Assembly: GCA_902728285.1 (NCBI GenBank)
Contig: CACVBU010000412.1
Coordinates: 1-64,000, forward strand
Source: Clytia hemisphaerica
Lineage: Eukaryota > Cnidaria > Hydrozoa > Leptothecata > Clytiidae
Reading direction: 5' to 3'
Length of the DNA: 64,000 nt
Under the pieces are notes generated by a model. That model was not told the origin of the DNA, searched no databases, and saw only the letters and a program-made list of their open reading frames with translations. The position numbers and the translations under genes are program-made. This document shows, one piece after another, positions 32,953 to 44,904 of this stretch (position 1 is the first letter of the stretch; every line of letters begins with the position of its first letter).

Positions 32953-34216
32953 GTGGTATTTGCAAAAACATTCACATTTTGGGGGCAGTCAGCTGTGTTT
33001 TTGACATGGAAACTGAGCTTATGTATTGTTTTGGATTGAATTATGATATTATTGAATGTTTTATTTCATTTCTCACATCTGGGAAAGCTTTGGAAGCCTT
33101 TAATTTGAGTGAAAGCAACAATTTGATTCTGCGAACTGATGTTTTCGAACAGTAAAACTTGTACACCGAAAAAAACTTTTCAAAGTGATGGATTATAGAC
33201 TTTGAATAAAGTTTGAAGCAAGGAACCAAACACATTCAATGATGTATCCATTATGATTCTTAAATCCAGTGGAAATCTAGTCTTTCATGAGTCATGGCAC
33301 TCATGGCGCCAGAGGCGATCCTGGAAAATTAAGTAAAACTATGCATGATTGACGTTCAACCTGAAGACACGTTTCCCTAAGATCAGCACTGAAATTCAAC
33401 TGTAAATGATATAAACAGATTCGAGAGAGCACAAGGATGATATATTTTGTTGGTGATATGTTTTTTGATGAGAAAATGCACTTTTATTGACTTAAAGCCA
33501 TGTTTACGCGTTGTACGCAGAGTTGATGCAAAATACCTGGAGATTCCCGGAGCACGTGGAAGGCCATTTTTTTCAAAAAACTTGGACTAATTTAGTATTT
33601 CCAGTACCTTTTCAACATTAAAAGTTATGTGTCAATCCATTTTGGTCAACCACAGCAAAAATTTTGTAAAACGGTCTATGTATCGCAGAAAAATTGAGAA
33701 AAACCTCTATTTTCAACTTTCTGCGCCGTTTTCTCAAAACACGTTTTAGGGGTTTTCGCGCACCTTGTCAGCCTTTTCTCAGGAATGAGAAAAGCTATTG
33801 ACTTGAAATTTTCAGGGTAGTTTTCCATTATGGTAAGCCTCAGGATGAATGAAGCAGTTTTTCAAACAAATCATTTTTTGGCTTTTAAACTGAAAAAGTA
33901 CAAATTTTAGGTTCCAGACCCCCTGGCTTGAAATTTTGAAAAATTTTTCCACTCATTCTGGAGACTTTCATAATACTAACCTTCACCAGAAAAAATTTTT
34001 TGAATAGCTTTCTTAGCTTTTCTTAAAAGGTTGACACAATATTTTTATAGCTTTTACCCCCTGGACGATATTACCCCCGTCTTTGCTATTTTTAGAATTT
34101 TTTTTAAATTTTTCATATCCTTTATAGTTGTGCTACAATTGTGGAAAGTTTCATTGATAAATATTTACTACTTCACAAGATATAACAAAAAGTTTAAAAA
34201 ATGACATTTCAAATTT
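32953..34216. other. Gene-free stretch, probably interior of the split TIR element
   Basis: AT-rich sequence with no credible reading frame. It contains repeated phrases of the type 'cttgaaattttcagg' and 'cttgaaattttgaaaa' (about 33811 and 33925). Confidence 0.45.
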
Positions 34217-34370
34217 CTCATATGACTACCCCCTTTTAATGGTGGTATTATAATTTCGATATTGACAGAAAATTTCTAATCTAGAGTAGAGGAACCCTCA
34301 CTAATAATCAGTAACTTTTATTGTTTCTTGGTGTTCAATTTACGTTACTCAGACGTATATATAAGAACAT

Positions 34371-34594
34371 CCAAAATTTTTGAAGCCTTGGGATGTTCTT
34401 AACTTTATGAGTTTTAAACCTGAAAATGTTCTTACAATGTTCTTATTTTCGCGATTTTTTGAGTATTTTTGTCCATTTTCCTAAGAAATCAGGTGTTTTG
34501 GAGTCCGCAAAGCCTTAAATAAAATGTTCTTAAGTTGTTCTTAATATTTCGACAATCGCAGCCTAATTAATGTTCTTATATAGTTTGTTCTTAT
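34371..34594. mobile_element. MITE of the TATAAGAACA family, copy 2
   Basis: It begins TATATAAGAACATCCAAAAT and ends TAGTTTGTTCTTAT. The word TGTTCTTA recurs about six times inside. It shares GGAGTCCGCAAAGCCTTAA and GAAGCCTTGGGATGTT with the other copies. Confidence 0.85.
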
Positions 34595-35114
34595 TAAAAA
34601 ACGCTATCAATAGCCATAAAAAAGCCGATAATACGCAGGTGAGCGAGGTCTGGAGGTTAGGTGTTCTCCACACCACAGGCTAGATCTTGAGACTTGAGTG
34701 TTATCTATTCATCGTGACTTGACAAGTACGTTTACTTTCTCTTTGTTCGGCGTTTAATTTGTTTAACCACCCAACCTCTTGCTTTTCTGTGTACTGTGTA
34801 AACATGCCTATAATATTAGGTATACCAACCTTAAATTACCTGGAAATATCCTTGTAAAAGGATATAAGATGATCTTAATATCTTAATATATGATAAATAA
34901 TAGTCCATTTTTTCTACACGGTCGGCTTTTTAGGGGACTAGTAATGAATTTACAAGGAGCATGTTTTCGGTGCACGGTATTTTTTATCTTTAACTTAGGG
35001 CTCTGACCATAGTGAATTTTTAATAGTTGCCACGTAAAAAATATAAATTTCTACTTGATGTAGCCCACTAAACTATGGCATGTTATACATTTTCTGTTAT
35101 ACCAATTATCCATA
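34595..35114. other. Gene-free stretch, nothing recognised
   Basis: No reading frame, RNA gene or repeat structure that I can support. Confidence 0.5.
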
Positions 35115-35439
35115 AAGCTTCGGGGACACGGAAACAAATTTTCATGCAATCGCAACAAATTTTTTTTGTTGCAATCGCATGAAAATTTGTTTCCATGTCG
35201 CATGGGTTCCAGAACGTGAAACAAAATTTATGAGAATGAAACTTTTGTTGCTGAAACAAAAATAAAATTCAAATCGATTTGAATTTTATTTTTGTTTCAG
35301 CAACAAAAACTTTGAGTGAAAAAAGTTGCCAATCAAGGAGATTTAATGTGGGGACACAGTGAAACATATTTATGCGATTGCAACAAAAAAATGTTTTTGT
35401 TGCAATCGCATAAAAATTGTTTCCGTGTCCCCGTAGCTT
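35115..35439. mobile_element. MITE made of three hairpins in series
   Basis: The outer ends AAGCTTCGGGGACACGGAAA and TTTCCGTGTCCCCGTAGCTT are inverted copies. Inside lie three separate stems: ttttcatgcaatcgcaacaa with its inverse (35143-35195), gttgctgaaacaaaaataaa with its inverse (35249-35310), and tatgcgattgcaacaaaaa with its inverse (35372-35415). Confidence 0.9.
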
Positions 35440-35969
35440 AAGTCTGAAAATTTAAGAATCGTAATGAAAATATTTGATGAAGAAGAAAATGAAGACTTTT
35501 GCGACGAAGAGTATTCCAGCTTTGAAATTTTTTTTGCAGTAGATGGTGTATCTTATACCGAACTAAAAGTAGATTTTCGGAAAACTCTTCTAAAAATCTT
35601 GAAAATAGTGCTTTTTGACCAATTTTTCATCCCAATTTCTCATAGAAAAACATCCATAACTTTTGATGCATTAATTTAGAAACTTTTTCCGAAATATTTA
35701 AAACAGTTCAATTCTTTGCAGAGAGTTTGAAAAAAAATTCGAAACAAAAAAGTTAATTACCCATTAAAACTTAGCACTTTTTGTAAAAAAAGGTAATGTA
35801 ACATATCATTAACGTCTTTTTAAAGTTCATAGGGTCATTTTTGCAATTAAGTTCTTAATCACTCTTAAAGGATTTGATTAAAGACATTAAAAAGCAATTT
35901 ATAAAGACGAATTCTTTGTTAAAAGTGTTAAAGAACCTAAAACATAACTTTATGTTCAAATACTAAAGT
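35440..35969. other. Gene-free stretch, nothing recognised
   Basis: A 71-codon frame at 35464-35679 shows no family marks. The rest is AT-rich and featureless to me. Confidence 0.4.
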
Positions 35970-36336
35970 CTGTCCAGATATAATTGGCAGTGGAAACAAG
36001 AATGCCTGTAACTTTTTATAGTCAAATATAATTATGGAAATTGTTTTTGCTTGTTTTAGAGAATCAAAAGCGCTATATTTGATTGTATTTTTGGTTGCAA
36101 AATTCGCGATTTTTAGCGGTTAAATTTGCGATTGCAAAAATTGAGCTTTTTTTCTACTTATGCTATAACTTTCATTTTTACACCAGTGGTAGTTCAACCT
36201 TAGATTAAGAAGTTTGTTAAATTTCAAGGAAAACAGAAAAGTCCTTCGGAAGACATGGGAGCCGAAATACCCCTTGGTAGCACTTTTCTGTGGAATATCA
36301 AATCTCCAACTTATTACTAAGAACGGGGGTTTATAC
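35970..36336. mobile_element. Truncated copy of the CTGTCCAGATATAATTG element
   Basis: It matches 49910-50270 closely, from CTGTCCAGATATAATTGGCA through GGAAACAAGAATGCCTGTAA to CCCTTGGTAGCACTTTTCTG, but lacks the right terminal inverted repeat found in the full copy. Confidence 0.85.
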
Positions 36337-36424
36337 TGTACATTATTGACTGAGTTTGTTTTCTAGCATTTCTCTGCACTGAAACCCTTTGTATTGATAA
36401 AAACGTATCAATGCAATAAAACCA

Positions 36425-36548
36425 GAAATTTCGCGCGGATAAATTTTAGCGATCTGTCGATTCGGCGTGTTTTAGCGAGATTTATTTTATCGAAAGTAGG
36501 GAAAACTCGCTAAAACGCTAAAATTAGTCTCGCTAAAATTTCTACGAT
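36425..36548. repeat. Self-repeating element with CGCTAAAA words
   Basis: The word CGCTAAAA or its inverse TTTTAGCG occurs six times in 120 bases. The ends AGAAATTTCGCG and TCGCTAAAATTTCT are near-inverted copies. Confidence 0.7.
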
Positions 36549-36945
36549 TAAAGTAACTTAATCACGATTACTTCGAAGCCTTTCCCATGTTAGCTACTAC
36601 CACAATTTTGATTTGAAAGATACAGTCTCTAGAAGTTAGTTTGTTAGATGGGGAGTGGAAAAACCCTATTTTGACTGTTTTGAAATTTCATATTCCTAAT
36701 TTGGAGGAGCGGATAATGTTCAAAACAATTCGGCCTTCTTGTCGTTAAAGTTTATATCTGGTGGGGAAAAGTGATAGGTCCTTAAATATTATTGATAAGG
36801 GATAGGTTCCGAGCCAAAATCAGTTCAAAAAGGACCATAAGTATCAGGATTTCCTATGTTAGCGTAAAAAGGATTGTTGTCGCAGTCGTCATTTTTTATA
36901 ATATTTGAAATAAATTTGAAAATTGCTGATTTTGATTATGTATCT
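36549..36945. other. Gene-free stretch, nothing recognised
   Basis: No feature that I can support. Confidence 0.5.
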
Positions 36946-37155
36946 TAATACACCTTTTCGACTGTAGCCGCCAATTGCCGCACGGGAATTTTTTTGTCCG
37001 TTTTACCACCCTAAAATCGTCCCAGTCCTTTTTTCGCACCTAAAGACAATAGAAAAAAGTGTAAAAAAGGATTGAATCAAGTTTAGGGGAGGAGTAAATT
37101 GAATAATAAAGAGACACGCACCTGACCGTGCGACTACGATCGAAAAGGTGTATTA
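36946..37155. mobile_element. 210-base MITE
   Basis: The ends TTAATACACCTTTTCGAC and TCGAAAAGGTGTATTA are inverted copies, followed inward by GTAG and by CGCACGG/CCGTGCG. No coding capacity. Confidence 0.85.
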
Positions 37156-37617
37156 GGTGTCTTAATTTTCATACATGAAAACGGAAAACTAACGTTTTTA
37201 AAATGAATAAAAAGATGGCGATTCAAATTGACTATTCAATAATAACTATCGGGTTATACAGGTGGTCATTAATTTGTTAATTCAAATGTAACAACGGCAA
37301 CGCTGACCGTTAGAAATTCAAATTGAGAAAATCATTATAAATAATTCAAAATTAAAATTTTGTCACTAGTTTTACCTATAAGTTTCAATTGATTTAATTT
37401 TTTTCCCGATTCAATTTTTTTCTGTGTTTCCTATTCAAAATAGCTATTTTTGATATTTTCGAAAAACGACTTGTTTTTCCCTCACGATTTTTCAATTAGA
37501 TGTTTTTACTGGTTACTGAAGAAAGGTAAAAAATTTCAAATCAAAAATCTTTTAAATACGTTTTACAATCTAAAGTTCTCTAATGACTTTTAACGTTTAT
37601 ACAACGTTGCCAATTAT

Positions 37618-37766
37618 TAGTGAGGTTAAGTAAATCGGTAAAATCACGACGACGAACGAAAATTTAACAGGCTAGTGAGTTTCAACCAATCAAATTTCGT
37701 ATTTCCACTAGCCTATTACATTTTTCGTCCGTCGTCGTGATTATCCCGGTATACTTAACCTCACTA
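37618..37766. mobile_element. 149-base hairpin MITE upstream of the four-helix gene
   Basis: TAGTGAGGTTAAGTAAATCG is found inverted at the right end, and the stem goes on through ATCACGACGACG and GGCTAGTG/CACTAGCC. TTAT flanks both sides and may be the target duplication. Confidence 0.9.
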
Positions 37767-37928
37767 TTATCTCATCATGGAAGAAATGAAAAAATATTTT
37801 AAACTTACTTACTTTGAAGAAACCCAAAAACTTATTTGTACTTTACTCTCAAAATTGAACAAAACCTAAATTTAATAATTTTCTGATAAAACATAATCGT
37901 TTAAGATTTTATTTATTCTCAGGTGAAA

Positions 37929-38588
37929 ATGTCTTCTTTCTGCTCAGCTCGGAAAGTGCTCACTCTCAGTGCACCGATCCTGACCATCGTTATCGGATCC
38001 TTGCAATTATGGGCTTTATTCTCCTGGTCAAAAGAAGAATTTGAACACAAATCATGCCGACATTCCAAACAATACTACCAAGATTCTGGTCTGCCAAATG
38101 CTACCGATGCCCAGATCGCATGTGAGCGACACCACGATAAAGCCTACATCATGAACATCGTTGCAATCGTCGCAAACCTGATCTCGATTATCCTATCAGT
38201 TGCAACTCTCTTTGGAGTCTCCGACTCAGCCCTTTCTTATCCCCGACGAAAATTGCTCATCCTCCCATACTGTATCTACCATTTTGCTATGATCCCGATC
38301 AGCATCTTCTCAGATATGTTTTTCAAATATATCCCATTGGTTGTAATGTTTATCGGAATCGGATTCTATCTCGGATTCATCGCCATCCTTTTGGCTTATC
38401 TCCGTAATGTTTCACCACACTTGAAGAGAAAGCGCGCCAACAAACGCGCGGGCAAGTCATCGGGCGCCAAAACAGCCAAGAAATTGAGCGTGGAAGAAGG
38501 TAAAGATGTTGATGATGATGAATTTGCGTGTGAATTCAAGGAAGATTTCAAATACAAGAAAATGCCTGCTTTCTTCGCCAGCAACTAA
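37929..38588 (+). CDS. Unrecognised four-helix membrane protein, 219 aa
   Basis: The coding exon follows a clear acceptor (TTTATTCTCAG ending 37922); the first ATG is at 37929. The protein has four predicted membrane helices: about 8-29 (LTLSAPILTIVIGSLQLWAL), 73-97 (IMNIVAIVANLISIILSVAT), 108-128 (LLILPYCIYHFAMIPISIF) and 133-155 (VVMFIGIGFYLGFIAILLAY). The first extracellular loop has two cysteines and an N-glycosylation site (NAT). The C-terminal tail is basic (KRKRANKRAGK) and then acidic. It resembles tetraspan proteins in shape, but it lacks the CCG motif of tetraspanins and the GLW motif of claudins. Any 5' untranslated exon lies further upstream. Good codon content and a nearby AATAAA (38840) support a real gene. 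Confidence 0.8.
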   Translation: MSSFCSARKVLTLSAPILTIVIGSLQLWALFSWSKEEFEHKSCRHSKQYYQDSGLPNATDAQIACERHHDKAYIMNIVAIVANLISIILSVATLFGVSDSALSYPRRKLLILPYCIYHFAMIPISIFSDMFFKYIPLVVMFIGIGFYLGFIAILLAYLRNVSPHLKRKRANKRAGKSSGAKTAKKLSVEEGKDVDDDEFACEFKEDFKYKKMPAFFASN

Positions 38589-38839
38589 ACACAAGTGAAG
38601 AAGTTTAAAAAAATCAACTAGGCCCGTAGGCAAATGGACTGAGTACTCTATTTCTAAAAATTTAGTCCGAAACATTAAATTTTCACTGTAATATATTGAA
38701 AATTATTTAAGAAATATTTGTTCGTATGTTATTTTAGCATTTATTTAAGCTTTAGTTTTGCAACATTTTGTTTGATTATTCACTACATGCACGCTCAACA
38801 ATAATGTAAATGTTCAACTAAATTCAAGAACGTGGAGGA

Positions 38840-38845
38840 AATAAA
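38840..38845 (+). promoter_or_regulatory. AATAAA polyadenylation signal of the four-helix gene
   Basis: AATAAA lies 252 bases after the stop codon. Confidence 0.6.
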
Positions 38846-39003
38846 GAAAAGTTGAAAATGTTGATACCAATTTTCATTTATAAAGCACACAAAAATATTT
38901 GTATTGCGTGATGATTGTTTATGCTATTAATGCTAAAAAACTCATTTTATTACAGATAATTCTACTGCATTTATGTTTCTATACAATTTTCTATATTTAA
39001 AGC

Positions 39004-39130
39004 CTATTAGCCCCCTTAGCTCCTTGTGTATATCTCGGATGGAAAATTTTTGAAACGATTTGAAACTTTTGAGGGTGGTAGATTATCCCCTTCTGGGGCT
39101 AGACAAATTTAAAAAGCTTGGGGCTAATAG
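39004..39130. mobile_element. 127-base MITE
   Basis: CTATTAGCCCC at the left is repeated inverted as GGGGCTAATAG at the right. An inner GCCCC-type word recurs near 39100. Confidence 0.75.
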
Positions 39131-39780
39131 AGTTAAAGTAAACCGAAAGGCAAAATGAGTATATCGAACATCTCAAGAACATTAATTTAACCCTATTCAT
39201 TTTAAAGACGGTTCAGAACTAGGGGGGGGGTTCCTGTACAACTACTTTACTTTTGATCTAGTCGATCTTTTTGGATAATATTTGGCACACAAGATGCTTG
39301 TCATATAAAGTAACTTTTGACAAATTTTTTTATGATAACGTCACTCAAAAAAAGAAAAAACAAAAAGAAAATTTCCTTTGTTCTTATAAATAGCTATTGT
39401 ATTCTAACAAAGGCTTTAGAAAAAAGTTCCCTGATTCTAAAATGCTTATTATATCCTATATATTCAATAAATTAATAAATTACGGTTTAAACGATATATT
39501 TGACATAAAAAATAAATTCGTATTGGAAATGTGTCAATTTTTGTGACACCTTACTGTCAGAAATGTCATAATGCTCAAGGTGTGAAAATTTTTATTTTGA
39601 AGCTGAATAAAAGTTAGGAATTTACATGCCAAATGCTCTATTATTTCAGGGGCTATTAAAATTAGTTTGCGACCCCCGAACAAAAACAGCTCCCCCTAGT
39701 AGGACTATTCCTATGGTTAAACCTGGCAAATTTTGAAGAAAATAAGAACAACGAGCGGGTTGAGTCAAAAATTCAAAAAT
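39131..39780. other. Gene-free intergenic stretch
   Basis: Lies between the four-helix gene and the GPCR, which converge. No further feature that I can support. Confidence 0.5.
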
Positions 39781-39786
39781 TTTATT
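39781..39786 (-). promoter_or_regulatory. AATAAA polyadenylation signal of the GPCR gene
   Basis: TTTATT on the plus strand is AATAAA on the minus strand, 81 bases after the receptor stop codon. Confidence 0.65.
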
Positions 39787-39866
39787 GGAAAAAAACAAGA
39801 AGTTTCATTTGGGTTAATGTTTTACAAGGTTTGGTCTAAAATAGGAAATATCATCACAATTAAAAA

Positions 39867-42851
39867 TTAAACATTATTTTCCAGTTCAAAACTAAAACTG
39901 ATCACACGTTTCTTATCCCTCATCTTCTTCTTCTTGTTCTTTCCCGGTGACTCACTCTGACGTAACGAGAACGTTCGAATGTAAGCATTAGCGGCCAACC
40001 CGGTGAAATGCAACCTATTGTTCAAGTGCGGCAAGCATACCAACATTCGAATCTTATTACCAAACAAAATGGCAATCAAACTAAAAGTACTTGCTAAGTT
40101 CATCGATAATAATATAGTCGATTTGTAAAGTTTATTCGAACTCAAATGGAGTGGAAAGAAAGCACACCAAATAATACAATAAGTGAACATAGCCAGCCAA
40201 ATGTATTGCGCTTCGTTGAAATTGGCTGGTAAGCTACGTGCTCGAAATGCTATAAACCCACTAGCCAAGGACAGTAAAATGACGTAAATGATAATAGCGT
40301 ATAAAACGTAACTCTCGTGATCGCCACAATGGTAAATATAACCACCTTCTCCTTTACTACTGTATAAAATCATACTTGGTTGATGTACTGTATACCACAT
40401 AGCCAGGACTGTTGTTTCAATGAGTAATAGAAAAAAAGCGAAGAAAATTTGTGCTGAAATAGTTAGAAACATACGTGTGTGTTTCTTAAAGAATTGTGGT
40501 TGAAACAGTTTAAATAGTCTATAAGTTTTTAATAAAACAAGGACCAGAATTAACGAATGAAGACTGCCGAATATCACTTGCCGTGCAATGCAGAGTGACT
40601 TGTGCGTGTATAAATTCAGGACCGGAAAGCAGAACAGTAATAAAATACAGACCAGCTGTATTAAAGATAATTCACGATTTGTGGATTTGACACCTGGCGT
40701 TTCCCATAATATCATGTATACCAGAATCGTAAATAATGTGAACATGAATCCGACAAGAGAAATAATCCCAATTATTAATCCGGTTTGTGCAGTCAGTGAG
40801 AATTCTTTATTTGGTAATGGTACGCATTTGTCTTGTTGTTTATTGGCGATTTCCAGTGGTCCGCATTTTTGACAGCCAAGCGAATCAATACCTAAGCTGA
40901 CTTCATCGTATGGACATTGTATACAACTCCAACAACATGTTTGTGATTCTTGTCTTTTATAGAAACCAGGTTTACAAGGCGTTGAGCAAGTAGCTGGTAT
41001 GTTGGTTGAAGATTGGTTTTCATTATCATAATGAAGCCAGAATTCAGTTTGATTGATTTGAATATTGTTAGTTTTAGACCAAGAGCCAAGGAGAACATTT
41101 TTTTCAAATGAGAACATTCGGATTTGATACGAGTTTGCATTGACGTCTCCATTAGGTTGAAATTCAATACTCAAATTCGTCGACGGTAGTATAAATGTAT
41201 TTGCCAAGATGTTCAATTTCAATGCTTCATAGTCAAGAAATGGTTTCTGTTCGCAGTTCTTTTCATTACAATCCAATGTCTTATGAAGACCGTATGCAAA
41301 CGCGTAAACAGACGCTATTACGTTTTCACTGTATTTTCGACCTAAAACTCGACCTTCGGGAATCCAATGATCGTAACAATATTTTGTTCTCTCACCCTCA
41401 TTCTCAGGACATATTCCAAGACTTGTCCAATATTGTGGCATCCATATATTGCCAAGGTCTGATCCAAATGATAGTTTATTCATATGATCTACAAAACTCT
41501 CTACTTGAAAATCTTCTAATTGCAACATTATAACATGCTGACGTCTAGGAAGATTTGATTGGAACTTCGTTATCCAACTTTCGCTTAAAACTATCCATAA
41601 CATATCGTCCAGGCCATCATTAGATGTATTAGTGATGATCTTTTCGATATTCCAAAACTCCGTTGCCCATATGATAACAACTTTGGTTCTATTCTGGTAT
41701 TTAGACAATCCTCTAGTGATCTCAGCTAAATCTCCAGTGGAAAGATTGGAACTATACAGATATTCTAACGCGATACAAATATTGTTCTGTTTGAAGTTCT
41801 CTTGGACAAGATTTAAAGCAAGTCTCCCAAAATCATCATCAGTGGCTAACAAAGAAACGTAAGTCCAATCCATGACTTGGAGAAGCTCAGTTACCACTGA
41901 TACTTGTTGTAAATCTGAGGGTATGGTCCTCAAGAAGTTGGGATACGTCCTGGAGTTGGATAGCAATGGACTGGTGGAGGCATAGGATATCTGTGGTATG
42001 TTGCCAGCAATTAGGGTATGGGCAGCGATGGACGAGATCGTTGATGATGCACCACCTGCAAAAGTAATTTAATGCAGGAAATATACTACAGGTTTTTTAA
42101 AAGATCGAAGCAAAATTCATTTAAAAGTACAGTCAATTTTGCTTATTTGAGCTTCTATTATATTTTTTTTCGAATCTCTCTATAATTCGAACCTATTTCC
42201 AGTTCCCGTCAGGGAGAAACCCTCTTAAAATACTCTCTATAATTCGAATCTCTCTGTAATTCGAACATATAAAATTCCCTGTTCGAGTTCAAATTACGGA
42301 TAGTCAACATTTTCATTTTTCAGTTTCCAAAGTAAAATAACGCTTAAGACAATTCTTCCTTGCCAAAATCAAATTAGATATTAAAAAGTTACTTCAAGAA
42401 ATATGAACAATATCTTACCAACAACTCCAATCATCTTTGACTGTTGCTCATCGTAACATTCACATGGGGCGTACCAATTACTAAACGCTTGATGTGATGA
42501 TTGAAAGAATTTACGATCTGTCATCAGGTCAAGGACATGATTTTCAGCAACCATACCATCATTACACGTGTCTTTGATATCGTATCCTAGCTTAATACCT
42601 GGTAGCAGATCTTTGATATTGTTGATTTCACGTAAAGCGAACAAAAACGCTTCGACCCATACAATAGATAGAATGTTGAATATATATTGATTTGTTTCCG
42701 AAACACGATAATGGACGGGAAACAAACCTCCAATGATATACGTTGCATTCAGGTCTTGGATAGATTCACCATTGCATGATTGCGAGGAAACTGTTAGAAG
42801 ATTCTGTAATACTATCAATCCACTGAGGATTATAGCCAAACATTTTCGCAT
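39867..42851 (-). CDS. Class C GPCR (calcium-sensing / mGluR-like receptor), 2 exons
   Basis: Exons 42851-42419 and 42055-39867 join in frame (phase 1) to 873 residues. The start chosen is the ATG before a signal peptide (MRKCLAIILSGLIVLQNLL); another ATG lies 20 codons upstream. Domains: a Venus-flytrap ligand-binding module (about 25-500) with IGGLFPVH, the GVVGGASS hinge typical of class C and SYASTSPLLSN; a nine-cysteine-type linker (about 505-550, CSTPCKPGFYK to LGCQKCG); seven helices (about 570-810); and a short Lys-rich tail. SNSRTYPNFLRTIPSD resembles calcium-sensing and V2R-type receptors more than true glutamate receptors. The ligand cannot be deduced. Only one intron interrupts the whole gene. 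Confidence 0.94.
42155..42300. repeat. TAATTCGAA word repeat in the GPCR intron
   Basis: The phrase CTCTCTATAATTCGAA or a close variant occurs four times in about 150 bases. A related cluster lies in innexin intron 4 (about 17555-17660). Confidence 0.7.
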
Positions 42852-44904
42852 TATATATAGCAGTTGCTCCTGAAAATGATAACGAAAAATCGAAATATAC
42901 CTGGAAATCAATTATAGCTGGTCCATCATAAATATATTTTATTCCCAAGTTTAGAATACTACTATAACCTTAGAAAACCAGCACTGTTGGTCTATAGTTT
43001 TTGAGCACTCAAAGGAGAAATCGGAAGTAATAAGACCTTGGTTATTAAGGATCAAAACGACTGAATGAATTTCAAAACATAGTTAGATTTAATTGATCCT
43101 AATTTAAGCCTAAGACGCTTAACTTTACACTAAATTTAAAAATCCCAATTCCAAATATATTGGAAAATCATTGAACCCGTTACGTTTCAACACTTTTGAC
43201 TTAAAAAAACTATATTAGAGAGGATTCCACTTGATATTCTTGATCCTTTGATATTCTGTTTATAACATAAAGTGGTTTGTTATTGTAGGGAAATATTTTT
43301 TGTTTGGTTATCTTATAAAATCGTCGCTCAGTGACGAAATGAAGGAAAAAAATTCTCAAGAATCTCATATTCCGTCACGTCGTTATGTATTTTCCAAATA
43401 AAGAAATGTGTCGACGTCACAATCACAAAATTGTAAGAAAGTGTCAAAAATTGATACACAGTTGACGTGAAATGGCTTTCCGGGGTTTCGAGCTTGAAAT
43501 AACAATATCTAAAACCCAAAACAGATCACTTACAGTGACTATAACTGTCCCTTTTTTCGGTCCAAAATTATCCTTTTGCCTAACCTTAATATTTCATGCA
43601 ATTTCGATTCCGTCTTTTATTATTACAGCACAATTTTAGAACCTTAAAATAAAGGGCTGCACATTAGGTAGGTCACTGTCCTCAAATGGTTAATTGGAAA
43701 AAGAAAATTCATTTCAGGAGCATCCAATGTAAGAAAAAGGTATTCAAAAAAAGCAGTATCAAGAAATTAGATAGTTGTTCTATACTCCTTGCCAAGCAAA
43801 GGAACGGAAAAGTGACATAACCCTTAACTTAGCAGTATGGTTTATGTGTTGTCATGACTGGATTTTTGTAATCTGATCTGTTCCGTGTCTTTTCAGTTCA
43901 GTGAATTAATCATGAAATCATGACGGATATAAAGAGGAAACACACGATGAACAGTAACAATGCTATCGTCCGTTAGAGAGGGTCAGTAAACGCGGGAAAA
44001 TATATATGCGCAGAGTCAGGGCGTCAGGGCGGTTTACACCACTGCTTACTCCGCCCCGAGTTAACCACCGTTTTCGAATTCATCCCTTTTTTAGTGATCT
44101 TGCGAAGACGATATAATCGGCTAGATGAACAGTAGAACTTTTCGAGTTTCGAACGATAAGATGATCAATTTCCGTTGCATACATCAATACAATCTTCTCA
44201 AGATGCTAAGGACCATTAAAGACCTAGTCCTGAGCTTGGCGACATAAACGCGTTTGTTGAATCCGATCTTTCCAATTTTTTAGGGTGACCTTGTCTAGTT
44301 TTACGTGCTTTTATTTTGATTAGAAACATTATTAAGGGTGTCCCACTGAACTTTCGTTCAGAACTTTCGTTCAGTGGATTTATCAATAGATAAAAATTCA
44401 GGGTATTCGATTCATCGGTGAAATTTATTTAGCCAATTTTCCTACCCGGTATATAAGACGGGAATGTATGAGAGAGAAATGTGTTCCTTCAATATTCATC
44501 GTATCTAAAAAAGCGGAGAATGGATCCATTTAAAAATAGTGCCATAATAAAATCTACAAGTCAAAACCATAGCATAACACAAACTAACTAAGCTGTATTA
44601 CATTTTGTTGAGGGTACCATACGCTCTAAGCTTGCTTGCTTGCATACAAGGATGTTTACACATGTGTCATCTTCCAATGTTTATTTTAAAATGGTCATCT
44701 TGTAATATCGCTTTGATTGCATAAAATAAATCGTCATTTGATAAGTTAACAAATCTTACTGTATAACATCTTGACCATATATGTCTGCTAACACTTGCAT
44801 TATTCCTTTTGGCATATGATCTAATACCTTGAGAAGTACATTTTGCATGAAACAGTATTCACACCTCGGCTACGCTATGCTCTTGTGCCCATTTTTTGAA
44901 AACA
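42852..44904. other. Gene-free stretch upstream of the GPCR
   Basis: Would contain the receptor promoter. I see no coding region. A direct duplication of gaactttcgttcag lies at about 44347-44375. Confidence 0.5.

Larger units (their letters stand above)
27590..34236. mobile_element. Possible TIR element split by the DIRS insertion
   Basis: AAGGGGGTAGTCATATGAGA at 27590-27609 is found exactly inverted at 34217-34236. Further inside, cttgaaattttcagggta occurs at 33813 and in the inverse orientation near 27685. The two ends may therefore belong to one DNA element of about 1.5 kb, into which the DIRS-type retroelement inserted. Alternatively they are two unrelated copies of one family. Confidence 0.5.

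Noticed and set aside
36946-37155. Microsatellite or promoter element
   Set aside because: The paired inverted ends are better explained as a MITE.
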